A stretch of 56,095 bases of DNA from an uncultured Prevotellaceae bacterium (GCA_946415705.1 CAMKTN010000013.1:1-56095); one strand, 5' to 3'; positions 9,677 through 19,133 are shown, counted from the stretch's first letter. A program made the numbers and translations. The notes: generated by a model not told the origin, from the letters alone.

Positions 9677-11641
9677 ATGAAGTCACATCTCCAAAACAAT
9701 GCTCAAAAAGCCAGCCTGCTGCGTCTCATACTGGCTCTTTGCTGCAACGCCCTCCTTTTGGTTGTGTGTTACTTCATCTGTCGCATAGCTTTCTACCTAG
9801 AGAACTACTCCTATTTCGGAGCTCTTCCAGTATCAGAAGCCATCGACATCCTTCGTGGCGGCCTTCGCTTTGACCTTTCAGCCATCGCCTACAGCAATGC
9901 GCTATACCTGCTATTGCTCTTCTTCCCCCTGCACGGAAAGGAGGCTCGGTGGTGGCCTATGTTCCTACGCATCCTATTCGTGAGTGTCAACACCATCTGC
10001 CTGTCAGCCAACCTGGCCGATGCTGTTTATTTCCCATTCATCAAGCGTCGTGCCACGGCCTCCATCTTCACGGAGTTTCAGAATGACGACCTTACTAACA
10101 TTATCGGTATAGAGTTTGTCAACCATTGGTATCTGACATTGTTGGCTCTCCTCTTAGCCGTAGCTCTCTGGTTCCTATACAGAAGCCCTAAGCTCATCGT
10201 CAAGCCCCGATGGAAGTACTATCTCATACAAGTCATCGGTCTGTTACTCTCCGCACTGTTACTCATTGGCGGAATGCGTGGAGGCTTTGACCCAGAACTG
10301 CGGCCATTGCACAACGGTCATGCCCGCGAATATGTGATTACTCCCACTCACGCTGTTCTGGTAACCAATACACCATTCTCCATCTTCCGCACTTCCTCCA
10401 AGAAAGGCTACCCTGAAGTACACTATTTTGAAGAGAGCCAGTTAGAGCAGATTTATACGCCTATTCATGAGCTATCGTACGCTAACGATACTATACAACA
10501 CCACAAGGATAATGTTGTCATCATTGTCTTAGAGAGTTTTTCTACAGCCTATTCCAAACACCTCAACCCTTATGCTGAAGAGGGTTATACACCATTCCTG
10601 GACTCGCTAATGCGTGAAGGGCTAACGTATGACCTATCCCTTTCCAACGGCATCAGCAGCATAGACGCCCAAGCATCTGTTTTCGCATCCATCCCTATGC
10701 TTATAGAGAGTTTCATGAGTTCCCGTGCCACGATGAACGACCTCGATGGAATCGGTAATTATCTCAAGCCGTTGGGTTATACCACTGCCTTCTTCCATGG
10801 TGCCGACAATGGTTCCCTTTCCATCGACGGCTTTGTGAAAGCCTGCGGCATGGATGCCTATTATGGACGGCGTGAATTCAACAACGATGCCGAATGGGAT
10901 CACCATTGGGGTATCTGGGATGAACCCTTCATGCAATTCATGGCACAGACACTGAGCCACACCCCTGAGCCTTTCTGCGCAGGACTCTTCACAGTCACAT
11001 CACACCACCCCTTCCAAATCCCCCCTCAATACCGTGATACCTTCCCCGAAGGGAACCTGCCCATCTACAAAGCTATTCGCTATACAGACCATTCTCTTCG
11101 CCATTTCTTCGAAACCGCCAAGCAACAGTCATGGTACCCACATACTCTCTTCGTGCTAACAGGAGACCATATTAATATGCAACCCTATGCCGAGCTTTCC
11201 AATGATTTAGGGGCATTCATGGTTCCCGTTTTCTTCTATCATCCCACCGATACTACCTGGCGTGGACATCGCGCCGGCATCATACAACAAACAGATATCC
11301 TGCCCACAGTCCTGCACCACGTAGGCTATCAAGGCACCTATTTCTCCTTTGGGAACGATTTGCTAAACGATGCAGAGGAACACATGGGTGCCCTCTCCTA
11401 CATTCATGATCAATACCAATTTGTCCAAGATCATTACCTGCTTCAGTTTGACGGTGAGAAGACTACAGCATTCTATGATTTCCGCATAGACCCGCTCCTA
11501 CAGAACAATCAAGTAGTATCTCCTTCCTATGTGCAACCTCGCGAAGAGATGGAAACCAAGTTAAAAGCAGCTATCCAACAATACATGTCCAGAATGAATG
11601 CCAACCGCATTTGTATCAGACAATCACAGCAAAGTCAATGA
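9677..11641 (+). CDS. LTA-synthase-like membrane phosphotransferase, copy 2
   Basis: A 654-residue paralogue of the next gene, with five TM helices in the first 200 residues and an extracytoplasmic sulfatase-fold domain. Motifs: VIIVLESFS (about 279), SSIDAQASVFASIP (about 326, nucleophile region), TSHHPFQIP and TGDHIN (about 496). Where LtaS-type enzymes have a catalytic Thr, the aligned position here is Ser in SID. The C-terminus IQQYMSRMN is almost identical to copy 3, pointing to tandem duplication. Its stop overlaps the next start (ATGA). It is AT-richer than copy 3. Likely modifies the same surface glycan with a phosphodiester group. Confidence 0.82.
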   Translation: MKSHLQNNAQKASLLRLILALCCNALLLVVCYFICRIAFYLENYSYFGALPVSEAIDILRGGLRFDLSAIAYSNALYLLLLFFPLHGKEARWWPMFLRILFVSVNTICLSANLADAVYFPFIKRRATASIFTEFQNDDLTNIIGIEFVNHWYLTLLALLLAVALWFLYRSPKLIVKPRWKYYLIQVIGLLLSALLLIGGMRGGFDPELRPLHNGHAREYVITPTHAVLVTNTPFSIFRTSSKKGYPEVHYFEESQLEQIYTPIHELSYANDTIQHHKDNVVIIVLESFSTAYSKHLNPYAEEGYTPFLDSLMREGLTYDLSLSNGISSIDAQASVFASIPMLIESFMSSRATMNDLDGIGNYLKPLGYTTAFFHGADNGSLSIDGFVKACGMDAYYGRREFNNDAEWDHHWGIWDEPFMQFMAQTLSHTPEPFCAGLFTVTSHHPFQIPPQYRDTFPEGNLPIYKAIRYTDHSLRHFFETAKQQSWYPHTLFVLTGDHINMQPYAELSNDLGAFMVPVFFYHPTDTTWRGHRAGIIQQTDILPTVLHHVGYQGTYFSFGNDLLNDAEEHMGALSYIHDQYQFVQDHYLLQFDGEKTTAFYDFRIDPLLQNNQVVSPSYVQPREEMETKLKAAIQQYMSRMNANRICIRQSQQSQ

Positions 11642-13653
11642 CCAGAAACTCTACCATACTCACCTTCCTGCGCACACCACTGGCTTTTGTGTGCAACATG
11701 GCTTTGGCCTACGTGGTCTATTGGCTGTGCCGTGTGGTGTTCTGGGCTGAGAACCATGCTGCATTCCCCCAGTTCTGGAGCGGCAACTCCCTGTGCGACA
11801 TCTTCACGGGTGCCTGGATGTTCGACACCTCGGCCATCCTCTATACCAACGTGCTCTATGCCCTACTGATGCTCATTCCCCTGCACCTGAAGGAACGTAG
11901 CTGGTGGCAGATGATGGCGAAAGGGCTCTTCTTGCTGGTGAACAGTCTGGCCGTCATTGTCAACCTGTCCGACGCCGTATATTTCCAATACACAGGACGC
12001 CGCACTACGACCACTGTCTTCCAGGAGTTTTCCAACGAAGGCAACCTCGGAGGCATCGTGGGTGTTGAGTTGTTGCGCCACTGGTATTTGGTGCTCGTCG
12101 GCATCGCCCTTATAGTACTTCTTTGGAAGGTATATAGGCTTCCGTCTGAAGGCCTATACCTTCAGGCCGTAAGGCCTATACCTTCAAGCCATAAGACCAA
12201 GGTCTTCACGTCGAAGGGCCAAGGGCTTTATTATTACCTCCTGCATCTGGTGCTCTTCGCCGCCTACATTCCATTGACCGTTATCGGCATGCGTGGCGGT
12301 GCCACCACGGCTGTGCGTCCCATCACCATCTCCAATGCCAACCAGTATGTCGCGCGTCCAGCCGAAGCCGCTGTTATCCTGAACACGCCCTTCGCCCTTA
12401 TCCGCACGATTGGCAAAGCCAAGTTTATCACACCCGACTACTATAAGGATGCCGATGAAATGGACAAAATCTACACGCCCATTCATCAGCCTCAACCCGA
12501 CAGCACCTTCGTGAAGAAGAATGTCGTGGTGTTCATCATCGAAAGCTTCGGACGCGAATATATCGGAGCCCTCAACGAGACCTTGGAAGACGGACATTAC
12601 GCTGGCTATACTCCCTTCGTGGATGAGCTCTGCCGTGAGAGCGCCACGTTCCGCTGGTCGTTCTGCAACGGTCGCAAAAGCATCGACGGAATGCCCAGCA
12701 TCCTTTCCGCTATCCCCATGTTTGTGGAACCCTTTGTGCTGACGCCGGCCTCCATGAACACCTACGGCGGACTGGCACAGGAGCTCGACAAACACGGCTA
12801 CGAGACCGCCTTCTTCCATGGCGCCGAGAACGGCAGCATGGGCTTCCAGGCCTTTGCACGCAAGACAGGTTTCCAAAAATACTTCGGGCGCGACGAGTTC
12901 AATGCCGATTCCCGTTTCCGTGGGGATGAGGACTTCGACGGCATGTGGGCCATCTGGGACGAGCCCTTCATGCAGTTCTACTGTGCAAAGATGTCGGAAC
13001 TGAAAGAACCTTTCATGACCGCCCTCTTCACCGCCACGAGCCACCATCCCTATGCGATACCTGAAGCCTATCGCGACACGTTCCCCGAGGAGGGCATCAT
13101 CATCCACAAGTGCATCCGCTACACAGACCACGCCCTGCGCCGTTTCTTCGAAGAGGCCCGCAAACAACCGTGGTTCAAGAACACGCTCTTCGTGCTCACC
13201 TCAGACCATACGAACCTCAGCGACCACGCCTTCTACCAGAATGATATCGGTGGTTTCTGCTCACCCATCATCTTCTACGACCCCAGCGGCGAGCTCTTCG
13301 AGGCCGGTATGCGTGAAGCCATCGCCCAACACATTGACATCATGCCTAGCGTCCTGGGGCTCCTCAATCACAACGAGCCCTATCTTGCCTTCGGCTGCGA
13401 CCTCTTCCACACGCCCGCCGACAGCACATGGGCCGTCAACTACAACAACGGCATCTATCAGTATGTAAAGCACAACCGCCTGTTGCAGTTCGATTCCATG
13501 CATACTCACGCCGTTTATGAACTCACGGATAGCCTCCTTCAGCATAACCTCATCGATCAAGAGCCTCAGCTGCAGGCATTGATGGAACGAGAGCTGAAAG
13601 CCATCATCCAACAGTATATGTCTCGCATGAACGAAGACCGCCTCACCCCTTAA
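11638..13653 (+). CDS. LTA-synthase-like membrane phosphotransferase, copy 3
   Basis: A 671-residue paralogue of copy 2. Start 11638 overlaps the previous stop (ATGA); an ATG 27 bases upstream is possible but less coupled. Five TM helices are followed by a catalytic domain with FIIESFG (about 295), RKSIDGMPSILSAIP (about 344), TSHHPYAIP and TSDHTNLSDH (about 523). Relative to copy 2 it has extra residues in the loop before TM5, encoded by a 22-bp duplication (12149-12192). It ends in IQQYMSRMNEDR, matching copy 2. The GC-rich codon use contrasts with copy 2. Confidence 0.82.
   Translation: MTRNSTILTFLRTPLAFVCNMALAYVVYWLCRVVFWAENHAAFPQFWSGNSLCDIFTGAWMFDTSAILYTNVLYALLMLIPLHLKERSWWQMMAKGLFLLVNSLAVIVNLSDAVYFQYTGRRTTTTVFQEFSNEGNLGGIVGVELLRHWYLVLVGIALIVLLWKVYRLPSEGLYLQAVRPIPSSHKTKVFTSKGQGLYYYLLHLVLFAAYIPLTVIGMRGGATTAVRPITISNANQYVARPAEAAVILNTPFALIRTIGKAKFITPDYYKDADEMDKIYTPIHQPQPDSTFVKKNVVVFIIESFGREYIGALNETLEDGHYAGYTPFVDELCRESATFRWSFCNGRKSIDGMPSILSAIPMFVEPFVLTPASMNTYGGLAQELDKHGYETAFFHGAENGSMGFQAFARKTGFQKYFGRDEFNADSRFRGDEDFDGMWAIWDEPFMQFYCAKMSELKEPFMTALFTATSHHPYAIPEAYRDTFPEEGIIIHKCIRYTDHALRRFFEEARKQPWFKNTLFVLTSDHTNLSDHAFYQNDIGGFCSPIIFYDPSGELFEAGMREAIAQHIDIMPSVLGLLNHNEPYLAFGCDLFHTPADSTWAVNYNNGIYQYVKHNRLLQFDSMHTHAVYELTDSLLQHNLIDQEPQLQALMERELKAIIQQYMSRMNEDRLTP
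12149..12192. repeat. 22-bp tandem duplication inside copy 3
   Basis: Two adjacent 22-bp units starting AAGGCCTATACCTTCA differ at two positions. Because 22 is not a multiple of three, the second copy is read in another frame. A degenerate partial unit lies just before. The segment encodes an inter-TM loop absent from copy 2. Confidence 0.85.
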
Positions 13654-13666
13654 CCCACGCACCATC

Positions 13667-14623
13667 ATGGAACAATCCACATACACCCTCAACTTCTGGC
13701 AACGCATAGCCTACGGTTTAGCTTTCACGTTGATCTACAGCGTGTCATTGCTTCCATTCTGGCTGCTATACCGCCTGTCGGACCTCATCTTTGTGCTCAC
13801 CTATTATATAATAGGTTATCGCAGGGCCATTGTCCGCAAGAACCTGCGTGACAGCTTCCCCGAGAAAAATGAGAAAGAGCTGAGTGAGATTGAACGGGCA
13901 TTCTATCGCTGGTTCGGTGACTATATTATGGAAACGCTCAAGCTGTTCTCCATGAGTAAGAAATCCATGTGCAAGCATATGACTTTCCGCAATGTCGAAA
14001 TGGTCGAACAGCTTGTGGCGAAGGGGCAAGGCGTAGCATTATATCTGGGTCACTACTGCAACTGGGAATGGATCTCAAGCATTCCACAATGGCTCAAAGG
14101 CAACTACGCAGGCGCACAGGTCTATCACGTGCTGGAATCCCATGTCATGGACAAGCTCTTGCTCTATTCACGCCATCGTATGGGGACCGAGAACGTGAAG
14201 ATCATGGACGTGCTGCGCTATATCGCTGACAGCAGGAAAGCCGGGCTTCCCGTGGTGATGGGATTCATCGGAGACCAGGTTCCGTTCTGGAACAATATCG
14301 GTCACTGGATGACCTTCCTCAGTCATCCCGACACGCCTGTGCTGACAGGCACCGAACGCATCGCCCGTAAGTATAACATGGCCTGCGTGTATATCGATGT
14401 CAGGCGCCTGCGTCGCGGTTACTACGAGGCTGAGTTCCAGCTCATGACCGACACCCCCAAGGATCAGCCCGACAAAAGCATCACCGAGGATTATTTCCAA
14501 AGGTTGGAGCTGAGCATCCGGCGCCAGCCGTCCTATTGGCTGTGGACCCACAACCGCTGGAAGCGCACCCGTGAAGAATACGATAAGATGATCGATCCCG
14601 CAACAGGAAAACTTAGATTCTAA
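13667..14623 (+). CDS. LpxL/HtrB-like lipid A acyltransferase
   Basis: A 318-residue lysophospholipid-acyltransferase-type membrane protein of the LpxL/HtrB family, which adds secondary acyl chains to lipid A. An N-terminal TM helix (about 15-40) precedes the catalytic HX4E motif in GHYCNWEW (about 127). A downstream GFIGDQVPFWNN segment matches the family's substrate-binding region. It begins 13 bases after the phosphotransferase and ends 5 bases before the deacetylase, so it is part of the same run of genes. This anchors the cluster to lipid A/LPS rather than a free capsule. Confidence 0.87.
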   Translation: MEQSTYTLNFWQRIAYGLAFTLIYSVSLLPFWLLYRLSDLIFVLTYYIIGYRRAIVRKNLRDSFPEKNEKELSEIERAFYRWFGDYIMETLKLFSMSKKSMCKHMTFRNVEMVEQLVAKGQGVALYLGHYCNWEWISSIPQWLKGNYAGAQVYHVLESHVMDKLLLYSRHRMGTENVKIMDVLRYIADSRKAGLPVVMGFIGDQVPFWNNIGHWMTFLSHPDTPVLTGTERIARKYNMACVYIDVRRLRRGYYEAEFQLMTDTPKDQPDKSITEDYFQRLELSIRRQPSYWLWTHNRWKRTREEYDKMIDPATGKLRF

Positions 14624-14628
14624 GCACA

Positions 14629-15411
14629 ATGGTACTTTTGAGTTTCGATACAGAAGAATTTGATGTTCCTCGCGAGCATGGCGTCCATTACGACACGCTC
14701 CGAGAAGGCATGGAGGTCTCTGTGCAGGGCACGAACCGCATCCTTGACGTGTTGAAGGAGAATGGCGTGCGTGCCACCTTCTTCTGCACAGGCAACTTCG
14801 CCGAGCATGCTCCCGAGGTGATGCAACGCATCCTGCGCGAAGGCCATGAGGTGGCCTGCCACGGCGTCGATCACTGGGAGCCAAAGACCTCTGATGTGAG
14901 TCGCTCCAAAGAGATTGTGGAGCGCGTGACGGGCGTAACGGCCTACGGCTATCGCCAGCCGCGCATGTTCCCCGTTTCCGATGAAGCCATCGCTGCAGCA
15001 GGCTACACCTATAACTCATCGCTGAACCCTGCCTTCATACCTGGTCGCTATATGCACCTCACGGCGCCAAGGACGTGGTTCATGAAGGATGGTGTCATGC
15101 AGATTCCAGCCTCCGTCACTCCCTGGCTGCGCTTTCCGCTCTTCTGGCTATCCCTGCATAACCTGCCCGAGCGTGTGTATCATTGGATGGTACGGCGCAC
15201 GCTGCAGCACGACGGCTACTTCGTCACCTACTTCCACCCCTGGGAGTTCTACGAGCTGCGCGAGCACCCTGAGTTGCGCATGCCCTTCATCATCCGCAAT
15301 CACAGCGGACAGCAGATGTGCCAGCGCCTCGACCGCCTCATCAAGATGCTGAAAGCCAAGGGTGAAACCTTCGTTCCCTTCCAAGATTTTGTTCGAATGC
15401 AACAGGTTTAA
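14629..15411 (+). CDS. polysaccharide deacetylase family protein
   Basis: A 260-residue NodB/CE4-type deacetylase. It begins directly with the motif LLSFDTEEFD, containing the catalytic Asp and a metal Asp/Glu position. Next come an ATFFCTGN strand, the metal His pair in HGVDHW (about 84-89), GYRQPRMFP (motif 3-like) and a C-terminal FHPWEF resembling DUF3473-associated deacetylases. No signal peptide, so it likely acts in the cytoplasm on a lipid-linked or nucleotide sugar. It is followed two bases later by gtrA. Confidence 0.85.
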   Translation: MVLLSFDTEEFDVPREHGVHYDTLREGMEVSVQGTNRILDVLKENGVRATFFCTGNFAEHAPEVMQRILREGHEVACHGVDHWEPKTSDVSRSKEIVERVTGVTAYGYRQPRMFPVSDEAIAAAGYTYNSSLNPAFIPGRYMHLTAPRTWFMKDGVMQIPASVTPWLRFPLFWLSLHNLPERVYHWMVRRTLQHDGYFVTYFHPWEFYELREHPELRMPFIIRNHSGQQMCQRLDRLIKMLKAKGETFVPFQDFVRMQQV

Positions 15412-15413
15412 TC

Positions 15414-15833
15414 ATGCTACAGAAGATTCAGACATATTGGAACAATCACCCCGAGAAGCGCGCCATCGTTTATCGCTTTCTTCGGTTCGGAATCGTAGGC
15501 ATCATCGCCTCCGGCATTCATTATGGTGTCTATGCCCTGCTGATTCTGCTGCATCAGGATGCCAACATTGCCTATACAGCAGGCTTCGTCATAAGTTTAT
15601 GTTGCAATTACATCCTCACCACCTACTTCACCTTTCGCCAGAATCCGAATAAACGAAACGTGACTGGCTTCATTGCCAGCCACATCCTTAACTATTTTGT
15701 GGAGATCGCCCTTTTGAATCTTTTCCTGTGGTTGGGGTTCAGCGAATGGATTGCACCTATTCTTGACATGGCCATCGCGTCGTTCATCAATTTCCTGGTG
15801 CTACAATTCGCCTTCCTCTACAAGCGTGCATAA
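15414..15833 (+). CDS. GtrA-family membrane protein
   Basis: A 139-residue, four-TM protein of the GtrA family, thought to flip undecaprenyl-phosphate-linked sugars across the inner membrane. FLRFGIVGIIASGIHYG starts the first helix; a Cys-Asn pair and TTYFTFRQN at the second loop are typical. It ends in a 16-bp overlap with the convergent GT2, whose own family (DPM/GtrB) makes the lipid-linked sugar. The two probably cooperate despite opposite orientation. Confidence 0.85.
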   Translation: MLQKIQTYWNNHPEKRAIVYRFLRFGIVGIIASGIHYGVYALLILLHQDANIAYTAGFVISLCCNYILTTYFTFRQNPNKRNVTGFIASHILNYFVEIALLNLFLWLGFSEWIAPILDMAIASFINFLVLQFAFLYKRA

Positions 15834-16786
15834 CCATCTGTCAACACTTCCCCGTTATATTCACGTGCGATATACGTCGGACGATGCTTGCTTTCATGAT
15901 AGATGTGTCCCAAGTATTCTCCGATGATACCCAACGCCAGCAATTCTACGCCCCCCAAGAAAAGAATCACGACCATCAATGTCGGGTAACCTTGCACGGG
16001 GTCACCCCATATCCACGTGCAGACGAGCACATAGACGAGAAAGAGGAAAGCGGCAAAAGAAACAGCAACACCGATGATGGTTGCCAAACGAAGTGGGAAC
16101 GTGGTAAAGGAGGTGATGCCATCAATGGCTAAGTTAAACAATCCCATGAAGTTCCAGGAAGAAGTACCTGCCACCCGATTCTGCTGCTCAAACAGCAGTT
16201 CCTTCTTGCGGAAACCGATCCAACTATACATTCCCTTCGTATAACGCTGGCTCTCCCGCATCCGACGTAACACGTTGATACATTTGCGGTCAAGGAGCCG
16301 GAAATCGCCCACATTAGGAAGAATATCTACACGAGTTGAGCGTTGCAATAAAGAGTAGAAGAAGAGACTCAGCTTACGTCGCAACCAACTCTCACGTCCT
16401 CGCGAGAGGCGTTTGGCATAGACGTCATCAAAGCCTTGTTCCCATTGCTCCAGCATCTGCGGAATCAATGTCGGCGGATGCTGCAAGTCTGCGTCCATGA
16501 TTATTACACAGTCTCCACTGACAAAGTCAAAGCCTGCCAACATGGCATTTTCCTTCCCGAAGTTGCGCGACAAGTCAATATAGCTGACGCGAGAGTCACG
16601 CTGTCGCAACTCCTTAAGAATGTCAAGCGTATGATCCACGCTGCCGTCATTGATAAAGAGCCACTCCCAATCGTAGCGCTCGCCCAATTCAGGCGATGAC
16701 ACCAGATCGCACAATGCCTGATACATCAAGGGAAGTGACTTCTCCTCATTGTAACAAGGAATCAATATGGAAACTTTCTTGTTCAT
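15818..16786 (-). CDS. GtrB/DPM-like GT2 with two C-terminal TM helices
   Basis: A 322-residue polyprenyl-phosphate glycosyltransferase type of protein. The GT-A domain starts VSILIPCYNEEKSLP; the DxD motif is in IIMDADLQHP (about 93-101). Two TM helices (about 235-260 and 270-295) follow. It probably forms undecaprenyl-phosphate-linked sugar for GtrA to flip. Start 16786 is preceded by a TACCTTTG box (16811-16818), giving a short leader. Convergent with gtrA and divergent from the GT11-like gene. Confidence 0.88.
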   Translation of the reverse strand: MNKKVSILIPCYNEEKSLPLMYQALCDLVSSPELGERYDWEWLFINDGSVDHTLDILKELRQRDSRVSYIDLSRNFGKENAMLAGFDFVSGDCVIIMDADLQHPPTLIPQMLEQWEQGFDDVYAKRLSRGRESWLRRKLSLFFYSLLQRSTRVDILPNVGDFRLLDRKCINVLRRMRESQRYTKGMYSWIGFRKKELLFEQQNRVAGTSSWNFMGLFNLAIDGITSFTTFPLRLATIIGVAVSFAAFLFLVYVLVCTWIWGDPVQGYPTLMVVILFLGGVELLALGIIGEYLGHIYHESKHRPTYIAREYNGEVLTDGYARL

Positions 16787-16810
16787 TCCTAATACTGCCT
16801 ATAATCGCCG

Positions 16811-16818
16811 CAAAGGTA
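16811..16818 (-). promoter_or_regulatory. -7 box of the GtrB-like gene
   Basis: TACCTTTG on the minus strand 25 bases before the ATG. No clear TTG box at the expected spacing. Confidence 0.65.
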
Positions 16819-16880
16819 CGTTTTTTTCACGATATCCCACCTTTTTATTGCTCAAACAACCATCATTCAGCAAAATTTTG

Positions 16881-16888
16881 TACCTTTG
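16881..16888 (+). promoter_or_regulatory. -7 box of the GT11-like gene
   Basis: TACCTTTG, 64 bases before the ATG at 16953 and divergent from the box at 16811-16818. The -33 region is weak. Confidence 0.65.
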
Positions 16889-16952
16889 CCGCCGTTTTTG
16901 AGCTTACAGGCCATACAAAGGCCATCCAAGTTCATCTTTCTGAAGGAAACAA

Positions 16953-17822
16953 ATGGCAATATGGAATAAACATATCCTCTTCGTGCATGACAAAGGACAG
17001 ATGTGCAACAACATCATCCAATACAGTCATGTCTATGCTTGGGCACGTGAGCACAATGTCTGCACAATCTCGCTGCGCTTTGCTTACAAATACCAATACT
17101 TCCGCATCTGCCACACCTTTTGGCACAACATCGTCACACACACCATCGTGAAGGGGCTGGCTCGGATGCACATCCTGCCCGTCACGACTTTCGAGATACC
17201 TTATGTCCCGGAAGCCGAATTAGAGAAGAAGCTAACAAGCCATCCCATCATGGCTGTCACAGGATGGCACATTCGCTTCTATGACCTCTTTGCCAAGTAC
17301 CGAAACGACATCGTCCGCCTCTTCTCTTTCGACGCCCACATCGAGAAACACGTGCAGCACCTGCTCGCGAAATGGAAGCAGGACGAGAACAATGTCCTGT
17401 TGGGCGTGCATATCCGTCGAGGCGACTATAAAAAGCTCATGGGCGGATGCTATTACTTTAATGATGAGACATTTGCCAAGGCCATCCGTCAGTTTCAGGA
17501 GCTCTGTCCAGACAAACATCTCGTCGTCGTTGTATGCGGTAATGTAGCTCTTCCAAAACGTTTCCTGCGTCGCAAATTTGCATCTGTGGACTTCGTCTTT
17601 CCCGAAGGCAATCCGGCCGAGGACCTTTGCGCCCTCTCCCACTGCGACTACCTGATAGGGCCGCCCAGCTCCTACAGCCTCGTGGCCGCCATGTACCATG
17701 ATGTGCCGCTGCATTTCATCCTTTATGCCGATGAAACGTTCACCCTTGACGACTTCCTGTCCTTCGACACTCAGCTCCGTCGTTTCGATGATTATTTCAT
17801 GAGACCTCCACAGCATGATTAG
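16953..17822 (+). CDS. GT11-like (alpha-1,2-fucosyltransferase type) glycosyltransferase
   Basis: A 289-residue cytoplasmic enzyme with the hallmark HIRRGDYKKL (about 151), the GDP-fucose binding motif of the GT11/GT37/NodZ group. A C-terminal GPPSSYSLVAAMY matches the second conserved block. It may cap a glycan with fucose or another GDP-6-deoxyhexose. The N-terminal half is diverged from well-known FUTs, so the exact linkage is uncertain. Its last codons overlap the GT87 start. Confidence 0.75.
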   Translation: MAIWNKHILFVHDKGQMCNNIIQYSHVYAWAREHNVCTISLRFAYKYQYFRICHTFWHNIVTHTIVKGLARMHILPVTTFEIPYVPEAELEKKLTSHPIMAVTGWHIRFYDLFAKYRNDIVRLFSFDAHIEKHVQHLLAKWKQDENNVLLGVHIRRGDYKKLMGGCYYFNDETFAKAIRQFQELCPDKHLVVVVCGNVALPKRFLRRKFASVDFVFPEGNPAEDLCALSHCDYLIGPPSSYSLVAAMYHDVPLHFILYADETFTLDDFLSFDTQLRRFDDYFMRPPQHD

Positions 17823-19014
17823 CCGAATGAAACTCATCACTCAATTGCGCCAATTCTTCCAGCGCCCTTTCTTCAGCAATCCGCGGACGCTATTGGGTCT
17901 GTGGCTTCTGCTCGCATTTGCAGCCGCATTGGCCAAGATTGCCAAGCACAATAACAACTTCCTCATCTTCCGCGGTGTCTTCTGGCATACGCTGCAACAG
18001 ACATCGCTCTATGCGGAATATCCAGCCGAGTATTTCGACACTAACTTCTACGGACCTTTCTTCAGCCTCGTCATAGCGCCCTTTGCCGTGCTGCCAGAAT
18101 GGCTGGGCTTATGGCTGTGGCTCTCGGCGTTATCCCTGTTTCTCTTTGCCGCCATCCGACAGTTGCCTGTGCGTCAGGGCATTCAGATTGCCACCTTGTG
18201 GTTCTGTGCCCATGAGCTGCTCACCAGCCTGTTCATGGCGCAGTTCAACATTGCCACCGCTGCGGCCATCATCCTCACTTATATCTGCCTGCATCGCGAG
18301 CGCGACTTCTGGGCCGCCTTCTGGATTATGTTCGGTACCTTCGTGAAGATCTACGGCATCGTAGGGTTGGCCTTTTTCTTCTTTTCCAAGCACAAAGGGC
18401 GCTTCATCGCCTCGCTCGCCTTCTGGGCTCTTGTGATGTTCGTAGCACCCATGCTCATCAGCAGTCCTGACTATGTCATCGGACAATACGTGGAGTGGTT
18501 CCAGAGCCTCACCTCCAAGAACGCCCAGAACATCTTCTCTGGCGGGCAGAACATCTCGCTTTTGGGTATGGCGCGCAAGATATCGGGCTGTGCCTCCTAT
18601 TCCGACCTCTGGCTCATCCTGCCGGGCATGGCACTGTTGGGACTACCCTTCCTGCGATGGAAGCAATTCCGCCACCTGCCCTTCCAACTGACCATCGTCG
18701 CCAGCGTACTGATGTTCACCGTCCTTTTCAGCACAGGCAGTGAGTCCAGCACCTACATCATTGCCTTCGTGGGTGTGGCGCTGTGGTACTGGGTGGCACC
18801 GTGGTCGCGCTCACGATGGGACATCGCTTTGATGATCTTCGCATTCATCCTTACCTCCATGTCACCCTCCGACCTCTTCCCTGCCTACATCCGCAAAACA
18901 TGGGTGCAACCCTATGCGCTGAAGGCCTTGCCCATCGTCCTCATCTGGTTGCAGCTTACATGGGAATTGTGCCGAAAAGACTACGCTGACATCACAAGTG
19001 ACAAGAACGTATAA
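17815..19014 (+). CDS. GT87 family (DUF2029) polytopic glycosyltransferase
   Basis: A 399-residue membrane protein with about ten TM helices, resembling GT87 mannosyltransferase-like enzymes that use polyprenyl-phosphate sugars on the outer face of the membrane. An acidic loop after TM1 (YAEYPAEYFDTNFYGP) is the expected catalytic position. The start may be 17815 (overlapping the previous gene) or the Met at 17827. It is consistent with a GtrA/GtrB-made lipid-linked donor upstream. Confidence 0.78.
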   Translation: MISRMKLITQLRQFFQRPFFSNPRTLLGLWLLLAFAAALAKIAKHNNNFLIFRGVFWHTLQQTSLYAEYPAEYFDTNFYGPFFSLVIAPFAVLPEWLGLWLWLSALSLFLFAAIRQLPVRQGIQIATLWFCAHELLTSLFMAQFNIATAAAIILTYICLHRERDFWAAFWIMFGTFVKIYGIVGLAFFFFSKHKGRFIASLAFWALVMFVAPMLISSPDYVIGQYVEWFQSLTSKNAQNIFSGGQNISLLGMARKISGCASYSDLWLILPGMALLGLPFLRWKQFRHLPFQLTIVASVLMFTVLFSTGSESSTYIIAFVGVALWYWVAPWSRSRWDIALMIFAFILTSMSPSDLFPAYIRKTWVQPYALKALPIVLIWLQLTWELCRKDYADITSDKNV

Positions 19015-19032
19015 ATCGCCCTTCATCGCTTT

Positions 19033-19081
19033 TTTCACTTTACACTCCTTTATTTTTCACTTTTCATTCTTTCATTCTTCA
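19033..19081. repeat. degenerate pyrimidine-rich heptamer array upstream of the ABC transporter
   Basis: About seven 7-base units close to TTTTCAY lie directly upstream of the promoter of the next gene. Units are degenerate, but the seven-base register is kept from 19054 on. Confidence 0.5.
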
Positions 19082-19090
19082 TTTTATTAC

Positions 19091-19098
19091 TATCTTTG
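19091..19098 (+). promoter_or_regulatory. -7 box of the MsbA-like gene
   Basis: TATCTTTG, 35 bases before the ATG at 19134. No TTG box; the preceding DNA is the heptamer array. Confidence 0.65.
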
Positions 19099-19133
19099 CC
19101 CCCGAAAACCTCTCAACGCCATAACTATCAACT

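Noticed and set aside
12184-13167. Long minus-strand frame opposite the third phosphotransferase
   Set aside because: Antisense shadow of a well-supported gene, no family features.
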